From Cephalopachus bancanus (taxonomy: Eukaryota > Chordata > Mammalia > Primates > Tarsiidae), in NCBI GenBank assembly GCA_027257055.1, contig JAPVLO010000056.1:2542001-2606000 (forward strand): a DNA stretch of 64,000 nucleotides. The letters are read 5' to 3'. Every line of letters begins with the position of its first letter. The stretch's first letter is position 1. Positions 51,366-61,599 of the stretch are shown here, one piece after another. Under the pieces are notes generated by a model, which was given only the letters and a program-made list of their open reading frames with translations, ran no database searches and had not been told where the DNA came from. The translations under genes were made by a program, and so were the position numbers.

Positions 51366-52403
51366 TCATGTGTGTTTGTAATCTTTTGCCTGTACTCTTG
51401 TGAAGAACGTTGTTGTTCTTTTTTCCTTTTCTTCTGTGTTCAATACTTTCTTAAGTGTTTCTTGTAGAGGTGGTCTTGTGGCAGCATAGGTTCTTAGGGA
51501 TTGGATATCTGGGATAGATTTCAATTCTCCCTCACTGATGAAGCTTAGCTTGGCTGGGTAGGTTATTCTCGGTTGAAATTGTTTATCTTTTAGAACTTTG
51601 AAGATAGGGCTCCAAGCTCTCCTAGCCTGCAGGGTTTCTGTAGATAAATCTGCTGCTATTCTAATTGGTCTTCCCTGGTATGTAGTCTGACCTTTTTCTC
51701 TTGCTGCCTTTAGGATTTTTTTCTTTTATACCTACTTTGTTTAGGCAAATTATTATATGTCTGGGAGTTGGTCTTCTCATTCGTTGTCTTGCAGGAGTTC
51801 TCTGAATCTCTTGTGTTTGATTTTTTTCATCCTTGATAAGATGAGGGAAGTTTTCTTGAATGATTTCATGAAATGTTTGCTCCAGTGTGACCTCTGTTTC
51901 TCTCTCTTCCTCAGGAAGACCAGTTACTCTTAGGTTCAATCTCTTGAAGTGATCATTCGTCTCTTGAAGGTTTTGTTCTGTCTTTTGAGCTTCTTTTCTA
52001 TGCTTTTGACAGTTTGGGTTAGTTCTGTGTTTTGGTCTTCAAGCTCTGAGATTCTGTCTTCTGCTTGGCTGATTCTGCTTTCCATGCTTATTAGTTTGTT
52101 ATTTATTTCCATCACAGTATTCTTTACTGCTGTTATTTCTGACATCAGTTCCTTCCTATTTTCCTCTTGTCTCTCCTCAATTTTTTAAATTCTCTCTATT
52201 AATGTCTTGATGTCTGGGTTTGTTGCATGTGACCAGAAATTCTGGGGTCTCCTCATTGTTTGTGTTCCAGAATCTGTTTTCTCAGTGTCTGATCTCCCAG
52301 GGGTCTGTGTGAGACCTATATTCTTCTTTTGGTTTTTCTTCATTTGTGTGGTTTTTTCCCCCTCCCTACTTTTTCCTTCCCTCCACATCATCGTCTTCTT
52401 CAA
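51366..52403 (-). pseudogene. L1 ORF1 (RNA-binding chaperone), frameshifted
   Basis: ORF1p is the trimeric RNA-binding protein of the L1 ribonucleoprotein particle. The minus strand shows in order: a basic N-terminal segment (from 52403, MKKTMMWREG), a heptad-rich coiled coil (52145-51936, with ISQAEDRISELEDQN), the RRM region (from 51939, NLRVTGLPEEERE and RPTPRHIII) and the C-terminal domain (about 51660-51430, containing RTYAATRPPLQETL). These parts sit in different frames, separated by at least two frameshifts or stops. The span from ATG to the TGA at 51368-51366 is 1,038 bp, close to the usual 338-codon length in primates. Confidence 0.85.
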
Positions 52404-53702
52404 TTCTTTTATTCAGGGGTAAAGGGATGGGTTTTACTTCTGTTTGTCCAATTTCCTATTCTTTATGTATGTCCTCTTACTTTGTTCAATTCTGGAGTTG
52501 CACTGTAGATTGGGGGTGGTTCTTTTTGCAGTTTTGAGATTTTCTTAAGGGGGGAGCTGTGATTCAAAGTCTATCTGCAGGTCCTGGTATTCGCCGAGAG
52601 GTGTATGGATAATCTGAAACCCACTTCCCACTGCCTTGGAATCTGTCTGTGCAGTGGGGCTGTAGGTTTACTCCTTGAAATAAAATGTGGTTAGCAGAGG
52701 AAAGAGAATGGAGCAGACAGTGGGAGGAAGAGGGGGGTGGAGAGATAGAGGAGTAAGGGGAGAAACAGACGAGTGTATCAACAAATAGAGAGCGAGACCT
52801 AAACTGAAATGGATAAAAACAATAGACCACAGCTACAGACTAACCAGCTCCCATACAAAAAAAAATAAAACATACAATGATGCTAACATACAAGCTAACC
52901 AACCACCTTATTGGTGTGCTGTTCCTCTATACAAAGATATGGTTTACAGAGAGGAGAAAAGAGAAGAAAAGGAAGAGAAAAAAAAAGGAACAAAACAATA
53001 GGAATAGAATCAAGCCATTAAACTAACAGAACCAATTGAGCACACTCTGAGACTTTTCGTTTAAGTCCAATGTCCTTTCACCTCTGATATCTGGCTTTCT
53101 TTTCAAGCTGGTAAATTAGTTCGCAGTCAGGGCCAGTTGCCCCTGGCCTGCTGTGAAGGACAGTTCAGATCACCCTTCGTTCACCACTCAAATCTGGCCT
53201 GTGTCTCTTTTTCAAGCTTGTTTCTCCTGTTTCGGTGTTGTTACCTTGAATCGCCAGCAGGTAGTGCTATCTCAGCTGCTCGCCCCAGAGGGGATGGGGC
53301 CAGACAGGAGCCAGGCTGATGGAAACCTGGCCTCAGGGAACACAGGAGGAGACCCATGGCCCACAGGATGTCAAGGTGGCAGCAGAGGTGGCAGCAATCC
53401 CAGTAGATCTTGCCTGCAGGGGCTTCAAGGACTGAAGTTGTGGATCGCCTCAGGCACGGGTGGCATGATGCTCTATGGCTGCCACAGAGGCCACGGTGGT
53501 GCCAGCAGCTGCTCTTTGTGGCTGCAGTGGCTGCCCAGATGGCTGCGATGCCCCAGCGGTGGCTACGGCCGAGCTCCATGTGAAGAGCAGGCAGCTGACA
53601 TTGGGGTCCGCAGCCCCCGGGGAGAGAGCCAGAGACCCTCTGCATTCTTCTTTGCAGAGGGTTTCATAGACCAGGTTGCCCCGTCACCATCTTGCCAGAA
53701 GT
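52404..53702 (-). promoter_or_regulatory. L1 5'UTR / internal promoter region
   Basis: About 1.3 kb upstream of L1 ORF1, and much richer in GC and CpG than the surrounding intron between 53.2 and 53.7 kb. The first bases of the element contain AAGATGG, matching the YY1-type site that directs start-site choice in primate L1s. In human L1 this region carries a sense promoter and an antisense promoter. Whether this copy has either activity cannot be told from sequence. The plus strand carries a 207-codon open frame (53153-53776) that is described under findings. Confidence 0.7.
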
Positions 53703-53715
53703 CTCAACCCCAACA
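53703..53715. repeat. Right target-site duplication of the full-length L1
   Basis: A second copy of ctcaaccccaaca directly adjoins the L1 5' end. Read on the minus strand, the bases just before it are TTAAGG, compatible with L1 endonuclease nicking at TT|AA. Confidence 0.88.
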
Positions 53716-53779
53716 CCTTAATCTCGAGCGCCGTGGGCCAGGTGTCTCCATGCCCTTGATCGTTCCACTTCTCTAATTT

Positions 53780-54600
53780 GGTTTTCCTCCTTGACAAACA
53801 TTTCAAGACTCACATCAAGTATCCCATGTGCTATGAGGCTTATTTTTTTAAAGCACTCCTCTTGCTTCATTCCCACTCTTCACCAACTAATATCAACCTC
53901 CTTAACACATCCTACAAGGCCTTTCTAAGAGAGTCCTTGTCTACCTCACCAGCCCTATTCTGGACGACCTCTCTCATTCTTCACATGCTCCCCACATTGG
54001 CCTTCATCCAGACCTCTGAAGAGCAATAATTTGTTCAACTGCATACTGTGCTCTAAACTTTTGGACCTGCTTTTGTGGGGCTGGAAGATATTCCTTTTCC
54101 CCTGTCTTCCCCATACTTCCATGCTCTCACCCCTGTCTTTTCACATCTGAAATATTAACATATACCTGGAGTCCTCTGATTGCAGCAATCAATCTTGTAG
54201 GTCAGCTCTAAAATGCTCCCATAGTATTTTCCTGATAATTCCTCTGTACTCTTGAAATAAATTAATCTCGTTGGCAATAATCTGTTCACTATTTGTCCTT
54301 TTCATTAGTCTATAAACTTCATAAAGACAGAAACTATGTGGGATTAGTTCATAACTGTATCCCCAGTGCCTATCATTTCCCTAATACATGGACATATTTT
54401 TTATTTTATTCCTTTTCAGCATCCATCAGTGTTTGTGGCATTTCATTGACTTTGTTTTCTTGTCTATCTTCTTCTCCACACTTGAACTCCATAATGCTGG
54501 GGATTGAGGCTGATTCTACTATGTCCCCCCTAGCATGGTGCCTAGAATATATCAGATCTACAGTGCCCAGATCTCCTGAATAACTGAATGATGATTGAAT
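53780..54600 (+). repeat. L2-like region, fragmented
   Basis: ctataaacttcataaagaca, then gtatccccagtgcctatcat (54309-54375), is an L2 3' end. Upstream pyrimidine-rich text resembles more L2. Confidence 0.5.
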
Positions 54601-55450
54601 TTATTTATTCATTCTAAAGTGGGCTAGTGAACTCCAGGAGCCAGGATCGCTGTGGAGAAGCTTCTTGAGAGGTCACTCAAAACCCCTTCCTTACAAACCC
54701 TATTTTATATATTTTATGAATGTGATTCACTTAGTCTTTAAGGAATACAATTCCTAATGGAATAACATAAATGTCACACCCATAGTCATTTTAATGTTGG
54801 CTTTGCTTTATGCCATTAAGGAAGAGCGTTTCTCGACCTCATTATAACCTGCTTGCCTCCTAACCAGGCGAATGACTCTTCCTTGAATTTAAATCAGGTC
54901 AATTCCTCTGGGCATCAAGCAAATTCCCCATTTTGCAGAGACCTCAAGGACACTGTTAGGAAGAACACCAAGTCCCTTTCTCAGAGCAGAAGGCATTGCC
55001 ACTGTTAAGGTCCTACCCTGGGAGTCACCTTGCAGAAGCTTCAACAAAATCAAGAGCCTCTGTCAGGAGTCAGGATTCAAAGGAGGAAGGCAATTAGCAT
55101 TTTTTATGACATGGAGGCAGAGAGCCCACAGAGTCCATTGGCATCATAAACAGCCTCCCACTCCAGCCTGCTCGCTAAAGACCGTTAATGGCCAAATAAA
55201 AGATATTTCACACCCAAGATTGTTCTCTCTTTATCTCTCCCACTTGTCATAGATTATAATAAGCATGGCCACAGAAACCCATATAAGAGCCAAGATAAGT
55301 ATTTTTCTTTCCTAATGTGGTCATTCTGGCTGTGAATTCTTTTAACTTTTGACAGTTACAGTATTTCCCTGCCTAGCAGAGGTCAACTCCGACACATTTC
55401 TTATATCAAGCTGAGTATTCACTTCTGTGTTTTAGACACTTAAACATCTA
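54601..55450. other. Repeat-free block, possible conserved element
   Basis: No repeats seen. 55150-55340 holds gctcgctaaagaccgttaat and ggccaaataaaagatatttc, a texture seen in conserved non-coding elements. Function unknown. Confidence 0.3.
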
Positions 55451-55456
55451 AGGGGA

Positions 55457-55845
55457 TGTCTTGTCAGCTCAGGCTGCTATAACAAAATACCAAAAACTTA
55501 ACGGCTTAAGTAAGATATTTATTTCTCATAGTTCTAAAGGCTAGGAAGTCTAAGGTCAAGGTGCTGGCTGATTTGGTCTTGGTGAGGGCCTCCTTGCAGA
55601 TGACCACTATATCACGGTATGCTCACAAGACCTCATTTTGTGGATGCACTGGGAAAGAGAGAGAGTGAGCAAGTTCTGGTCTCTCTTCCTCTTCCTGGAA
55701 GGCTGCATCATGAATAGTACCCTACCTTCATGACCTCATCTAAAGCTAATTATCTTCCAGTGGCCCTGCCTCCAAATACAATTACACTTGGAATTAGAGC
55801 TACAAGATATTAATATTGGTGGAACACAAATATTCAGCCCATAAT
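55457..55845 (-). mobile_element. MST-type ERVL-MaLR solo LTR
   Basis: It starts tgtcttgtcagctcaggctg, with ctataacaaaataccaaaaa, gaggaagtctaaggtcaagg-like text and an end acacaaatattcagcccata. This is the reverse complement of the family at 29.6 kb. No retroviral internal region adjoins it. Confidence 0.8.
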
Positions 55846-55889
55846 TGTGGGGCCAGAATTAGGAAGGAGATATAGAAAGCTGGATACTA

Positions 55890-56075
55890 CCTGCAAATGC
55901 ACATGTCTGTCCCATGTTCATAAACTGTTTTTTGTAAGCTTCACAACAACCTTGGAAGGAAAAACTGCAACACATACAGATGAGGAGAAAACTGAGGCAC
56001 AGAGAAGTGAAGTCACTGGGGTGAGACCACATTGCTAATGGGGAGCACAACTGCTTCACACTTTGGAGTCAGAAG
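55890..56075 (-). repeat. MIR SINE
   Basis: acagatgaggagaaaactga and ggcacagagaagtgaagtca are in antisense order. Confidence 0.8.
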
Positions 56076-56094
56076 GTATTGCATTTATTTATTT

Positions 56095-56400
56095 ATTTTT
56101 TAATTTTATTTTATTATAGAGACGTGGGGGTACAAGTGTTAACTACACAAGTAGGCTGCACACAGGTGAAGTTTGGGCCTCCTCTAACTAAGCTTCCCTT
56201 CCCCTGGTTTAGGACAAGATATGCTTTGCGTTGTTACATGCTCCAATCCCCTGCTTTCTCCCCTGGCAGTGCCCAGTGACTGCCACTCCCTCCCTGGTAT
56301 TAATGTGATGAATGTTCAGGGTCCACTTATGAGTGAGACCATGCAGTGTTCAGTTCTTTGGTTCTGTGATCAGTCACTAAGTATGCTACTTCTTGTAAGA
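56095..56400 (-). mobile_element. L1 3'UTR fragment
   Basis: gtgggggtacaagtgttaac, then gttcagggtccacttatgag, resembles the 3'UTR of the 47-kb L1 in a more diverged form. Confidence 0.7.
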
Positions 56401-56439
56401 GTGGGTGATACTGAAGACCTTAGTGAACTTTCTGAGTGT

Positions 56440-56580
56440 TAGGCTTTTCATCTGTAAAACATTGTGGTTATCTGTACCCTTCTCTAGAACAGTCAGAAGG
56501 ATCTTAGGAGATAATATGTGTTATGCTCTTAGCACACGGCCTGGCACATGGCAGTCATTCAGTAAATATTTACTGCTTTC
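56440..56580 (+). repeat. MIR SINE
   Basis: cttttcatctgtaaaacatt and cacacggcctggcacatggc in sense order. Confidence 0.75.
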
Positions 56581-56929
56581 TTATTCCCTGAATAATACGT
56601 TTCTTATTAAGCATCACTGGCCTAAAGCTAACCATATAAAGTTGGACTGTGTTAGAAGAGATGGTTCCAGCTGCTCGGGAATTTGTTTTGTTTCGTTTTG
56701 TTTTTGCTTTCTGGGAATAAGGGTGCAATTAAGAACAGGATGTTCCTTCCCGAAGGCAATAGGAAGATCACCTTATAAATTATTAACACTGAGAGATCCT
56801 CCCTCCTTCTACATCTAAATCACAGGCCATCCATCTCGATGATAAGAAAATTTCAGAGATTTTTTTTTCTCTCCCCTACCCTATTCCACCATCATTCTAT
56901 CCATTGCTGAAAGAGCCCTATTGTCTGTT

Positions 56930-57260
56930 AGGTTGTCCAATTTAAGAACAGATTGTGGGGGAATTTCAGGGCCCAGCAGCAAAGATAACTTATTTTACTT
57001 CGAATTCTATCTTGCAATTATCCAGGTGTTGATTTGCAATGGACAAATAATTATGTATGCTGGCTGCATAGGAGAGAATGCTGATTTCGTGTAATTAACT
57101 AGCTGGATGGCGAGCAGAACAAGAGGAAAAACACACTTAGGGGGCTGTTAAAATGTGTTTTTATGAACACGGCTGCTGTCATTATTGCCAAAAGATAAAC
57201 TAATTAAAGGGCTAAAATAATATTCAACCTATGACTTGTGCACACATTTTCTTAAAGAAA
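56930..57260. promoter_or_regulatory. Candidate conserved enhancer-like block
   Basis: No repeats. It contains several homeodomain-type cores (gtaattaactagctggatgg, aactaattaaagggct), gcaattatccaggtgttgat and other intact motifs in 330 bases. It sits in the upstream intron of DAB1. The call rests on texture and vertebrate enhancer experience, not on an alignment. Confidence 0.3.
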
Positions 57261-58585
57261 ATGTTCTTCTTTGGTACTTCTGGAAAGTACTCTGCACGCA
57301 GGGCATCTGGAGTCTATTTACACCTTTTTGTACAAAGTGAAGTTCTAAAATTTCAGGCCTTACTGCCAGAGATTCTCATTTGAGAGCCCGGAAATCTGTG
57401 TTTTTAAAGCTTGGCAGAGCTAGATTAAGGACTACTCAGTTATAAGGCAGGATCCTTTGGTGGTTCCATATTCTTCTGCTCTGATAGTCCTTTTTCCATT
57501 TCCTTGACAATGGTCAACTACTATTTATTTCTGTTGTTGTTGTTGTTTTTCCTTCTGGGTCTTTTAAAATGTCGATTTGAATACTCTATTATAAAAAGTA
57601 CATCACATTATTAATAAATTCTTAATAATAAAATAAAAAACAATCATCAGCCACATCTTATTCCAACAAACCCTTAGACTAACCATTTCCTAGTAGTGTC
57701 TCTTCAAGCATCATCTTCAAGTTTCTCTGAAGACTGAAGAGATCATCATGTCAAATGAATTAGGGGCCTGCTTCATAGTACGCCTTGTAGTGATTCCCAC
57801 ATGCACAGCAAGAAGCTAGGCTTTGCAATCTCCCCTTGGTAGACCATAGCTCTGAGAGCTAGCATTTTCTTCTGATTTGCTTTTTATGTATCCCAAACAA
57901 TTAGAACAGTGTCTGGTATAGAGTGGGTACTCAATATTTGGTGAATAGATAAATGTATTTAGTAAGGGAAATTGCTCTTTCTTTACCCAGTTTCCAACTC
58001 TGCCCTTCTTCCCCCTCCTCTAACCTTAATGTCTTATATCTTTTGAAGACCAAGTTTAAGATTAAGCCACAAGGCCCAAAGTCTCAGGTGCTGTTAATTA
58101 GGCTCAGCAGCTGCTGAACTCGTAGCATTTTTTCCAGACAGAAATAATTTTTAAAATGGCTAATCATATCTTGATATATGTGGAAGAAGTTGTGAGGTGG
58201 AAAAATGGAGAAACGTCTTGGTTTTAAGATGGTAAAGACAGATAGAATCCTCTACTGCTGTCTTCAGAAATTCTTCCATGAAGGCTGAGGAACTTAACCT
58301 ATACCACACATTCAGGCCATTCAAGGTCTGACCAGTTTGACTTTAAGTCAGCAACTTCAGTTTTACACACTTACTTAATAAGAGCCTGAGGTTGGCATGA
58401 TACCATTTACTTCTCAGGTCTTTTTACTGGTGGTCTTTTATCTTCTTCTAGGCGGCCAAGAGGCAAAGTGGGCAAAAACTGGTATGTGTTGCCATGACAT
58501 GTAAGCTAGTATACAGGATATGTAATAGTTTAACTCATGTTGAAGCCACACTGCAAGGCAGAGAACAGGCTTTGAACAGTATGTA
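57261..58585. other. Mostly unassigned; L2 3' end at 57850-57960
   Basis: cagtgtctggtatagagtgg, then gtactcaatatttggtgaat, is an L2 end. A (TTG)n run lies at 57532-57548. I see nothing else. Confidence 0.45.
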
Positions 58586-58606
58586 AGTTCTTCTTCATTG
58601 TCCTTT

Positions 58607-58627
58607 TTTATTTTATTTTATTTTATT
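58607..58627. repeat. (TTTTA)n short tandem repeat
   Basis: Four to five ttttA units lie at the edge of an antisense MIR. Confidence 0.85.
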
Positions 58628-58750
58628 CCTCACAACAACCTAGCATGACATGCATTATTAATCCCTTCCTATAGACAAGGAAATTGAGACTCCAGGAGGT
58701 AAAGACTGGCCCAAGATAACAGAGCTAAGGAAGGCACAGGCAGGAGTGCT
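58628..58750 (-). repeat. MIR SINE
   Basis: cctcacaacaacctagcatg and gacaaggaaattgagactcc. Confidence 0.75.
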
Positions 58751-60170
58751 GAAAAAGAAAAAAATGCATTTAATCAAAAAACGAAGTTTTAAAGGAAGAG
58801 AATCTGAAGCTTGAGGCTGGGTAAGAACTAGGCCTGCAGTAGCCAGGGAAAGGCCAGGTCTGAATCGAACTGTCATTACCTTTATTTTTTGTTTCTATCA
58901 TTTGTAACCGAAGGGTCCTATCATATTTGGGGCTCTGCACTAATGTAGATGAGGCTGAATGGGGCACATAAAATATAACAGGAAAGCTGGATCTACAGTC
59001 AAAGGTGGGGAGGGCCAGGGTAACGAATGGGAAGGATCAGAGTCCAGAGAAACCTCAATTCTCAGCCGGCTTTGCCATTCAGGGGCTTCTTGGTCAAAAG
59101 CAAGCCAATTCAACTCTCTGCCACCAAAGATGACAACACTCATCTCGCAGGATTACTGTCAGAACTGCACACGATTGTACATGTGAAGCCTCCAACACAG
59201 CAGTGGGATCCTAGACAGCAGTCTTTGTTTATATATTTTCACTTCCTTTCCTGTGACTGCAGACCACATGTTGCATAACACCCAGATCCAGTTTGGGGAT
59301 TGATGACTCATCAAGCCAGATGGCATGCTGGCCTCAGAGTTGCTCTCAGGGATTGCCCTCAGTCAAAGAGAGCCACCTCACCCAAGGCCATGTTATTCTC
59401 ACATGACATTCCCCTCCTCCCAGTAGCTGCCTCTAATCAATAGCTGACTGATTAGATGGGGCTGAGTGCAATGGCCCAGGCACCAAGCACCAGTTTGAGA
59501 CAACTCTGAAGGACAATTCAAGTGTTGCCCATGGGATAGAGGGAGCAGTCGAGACCTTTGTTGCAGCTGCATCACAATTCAACTCCCCCCTCTACCCAAT
59601 CCCAACATCTTTATTCCCCCAGTGGTGTTGATTCTGAGGACACTCCCCGATAAGCCTCCTACAGCAAAGCTTTGTCTCAGCCATTGGTTTCCTGGGAACT
59701 CAAAGACAATATAAAACCAGTGCATTTGAGGGATACTGTTTCTGAAAGAGAGAGTGTCTAGATACAGAGAGATACACCAGCAAGTTCCAAGAACAATGGG
59801 AGGAGGGTTCAGGGCAGCACTGAGTGCCCAAATGATGTAAACTGATATTGATCAGATGCCATGAAAATAAGCCTAATCAAGAGGGCACACCCAGAGCTAA
59901 ATCTATGCCACCGAAGGTAACCCCAAGGCCCTGGCAAAACTGTTGCGTATTCACTAGCCATCTTGGGCAGCTGGGCTGTGTCTGTAAGGGTGAGCAGGGG
60001 ATCAACCACTCAAACGCAGCCTCACTTTGGCAAGAATGGGGAGGCGCAGTGAGATTTGCCTTTCTAAACTTCACAACTTGTCTCTCTTTGGCTGATGCAC
60101 ATGGTAGCAGATACCACTCACCTACAAGCCCTAGGATTATGAATGAATATGATTATGAATGAATATGGCC
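58751..60170. other. Mostly unassigned; MIR at 59025-59170
   Basis: 59035-59165 shows a sense MIR (ctttgccattcaggggcttc, aattcaactctctgccacca). The remainder, including 59280-60170, shows no gene or repeat I know. Confidence 0.45.
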
Positions 60171-60179
60171 TGGTTTTCA

Positions 60180-60615
60180 AATGAAAAATAACAGACATAT
60201 ATTTAAAAAAAAAATTTTTTTCTATTTCAATTACTTAAAACTTTATTTTTAAAACTTTCTAATTACCAAGTGAAATATACTAAAGTCTTAAAATATCAGA
60301 AATGCAGAAGAGGGAAAAAAGGGGAGAAACTACCCTAACACCACCCAGGTAAGTTTATGGTTGCATTCGAGTATATGCTCTCCAATATTTCCCTATGTAC
60401 ATACACACACACTCATTTTTCAAAAAAAATTATACTGTAAATCTGTGGCTTGTTTTTTTTTCATTTGGCAGGGTATTATATATTTCCTCCCATAATGATA
60501 TTTTGTTACATGATTCTTATTGGCTGCATAATATCCCATCCTATAAGTGTATTGCAATTTATATAACCAATCCCCTAGTATTGGACAGTTAAGATGCTTC
60601 CAACTAAGGCAGTGT
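60180..60615 (-). mobile_element. LINE-like 3' region, uncertain
   Basis: ggctgcataatatcccatcc and tataaccaatcccctagtat followed by ggacagttaagatgcttcca resemble the tail of an old L1. Confidence 0.4.
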
Positions 60616-61595
60616 AAAAAAAAATACAATATTGAGAATGGCTCCTAAAGGCAGCAGAAAGATGCATCTTCCCTGTGAGAACACCTCCGTGGAGACTTTC
60701 ACACTTATCACGGTTGATGCTTCCTTATCTTCCCCTCCCTTCTCCTGATCCAGAAAAGTGTGGGCTCAAAATAGTCACGTTTGTAAAAACATGCAAAATG
60801 GACCTCTCCTGATGTCTTTCTTTGGGAGAAACACATAAAAGCAAAGGAAGCATGTTTGTATGATCGGGATGACAAAAGGATCCCGTGAGCTCTGGACATA
60901 TCACCCATGGAGGCCTGAGGGACTGACTCCAAAGGAGGAAGAAGTCAGAAAAGTGGGTTTACTCAGGGAGTTGGAGGTCAAGGCAGTACACAACAGTTGA
61001 GCTGCAGACTGGAGTTCTCACACAATCTGCGTTCACATCAGGTATCTGAAAGCTTGCTCTTAGACCCAGACAAAGGTTAATTAAGCCACGAATGAACAAG
61101 GATTTCTATTTTCAAATGCAGGCTACAATTGGCCAATAAGTTTCTTCTGCAGCAGCTACAACTTTCATGGGGTCACTTCCATTAGACAAAAAACAAGAGG
61201 ATTTAATTGGGTATCTCCACCACCAAGTTGTTTGCAGAGTATTTTTATAAGTGAGATTATTTTGGTTTTGATATATTCTGGTGTGAACAAGACTTATGCT
61301 TTATCTTCCATCTGCTTTCTAAACAAGAGGGCTGTGTATACTATTGACTGATTAAATTATTCCTTTAGAGTACAAAGAAGTATTTGTGATGAAGACAACA
61401 GAGAGGGCAAATCAATTATTTACTGAGAAGGCTGCAATATAAATTACATTTGATTAAACTCAGAGATAAATCTCAGTGATCGAGGGTTTAAGTGAAATGT
61501 GCTGGAAGAGACAGTGACTAAGTGCCCCCACCTGACAGTTGTTCCTAATGCATGCAAGGGCACAGGCCCAACCTGGACTCCCTGGATTTCTAACA
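60616..61595. other. Unassigned, repeat-poor DNA
   Basis: No repeats or exons seen. 61180-61500 has an AT-rich, motif-dense texture that may reflect constraint. Confidence 0.35.
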
Positions 61596-61599
61596 TGGC

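Larger units (their letters stand above)
47129..53702 (-). mobile_element. Full-length L1 retrotransposon, inactive, with 3' transduction
   Basis: The element reads on the minus strand from a 5' end CTTCTGGCAAGATGG (53700-53686) through a 1.3-kb GC-rich 5'UTR, ORF1, ORF2, a 3'UTR with a G-rich run, about 136 bp of extra sequence, and ten A residues (47138-47129). The 13-bp direct repeat ctcaaccccaaca lies immediately outside both ends (47116-47128 and 53703-53715). This is the signature of target-primed reverse transcription and shows that the insertion is complete at its 5' end. Both ORFs are broken by several frameshifts and stops, so it cannot move by itself. It has the same orientation as DAB1. 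The perfect TSD together with a damaged coding region suggests a moderately old, lineage-specific insertion. Confidence 0.9.

Noticed and set aside
53153..53776. 207-codon open frame as an independent gene
   Set aside because: It lies antisense in the L1 5'UTR and crosses the insertion boundary, so it is listed only as a finding.
58607..58627. (TTTTA)n repeat, recalling the ATTTT/ATTTC repeat of DAB1 in human SCA37
   Set aside because: The human repeat lies in the A-rich part of an Alu in a 5'UTR intron. This one adjoins a MIR, is short, and on the DAB1 sense strand reads TAAAA, the opposite orientation.
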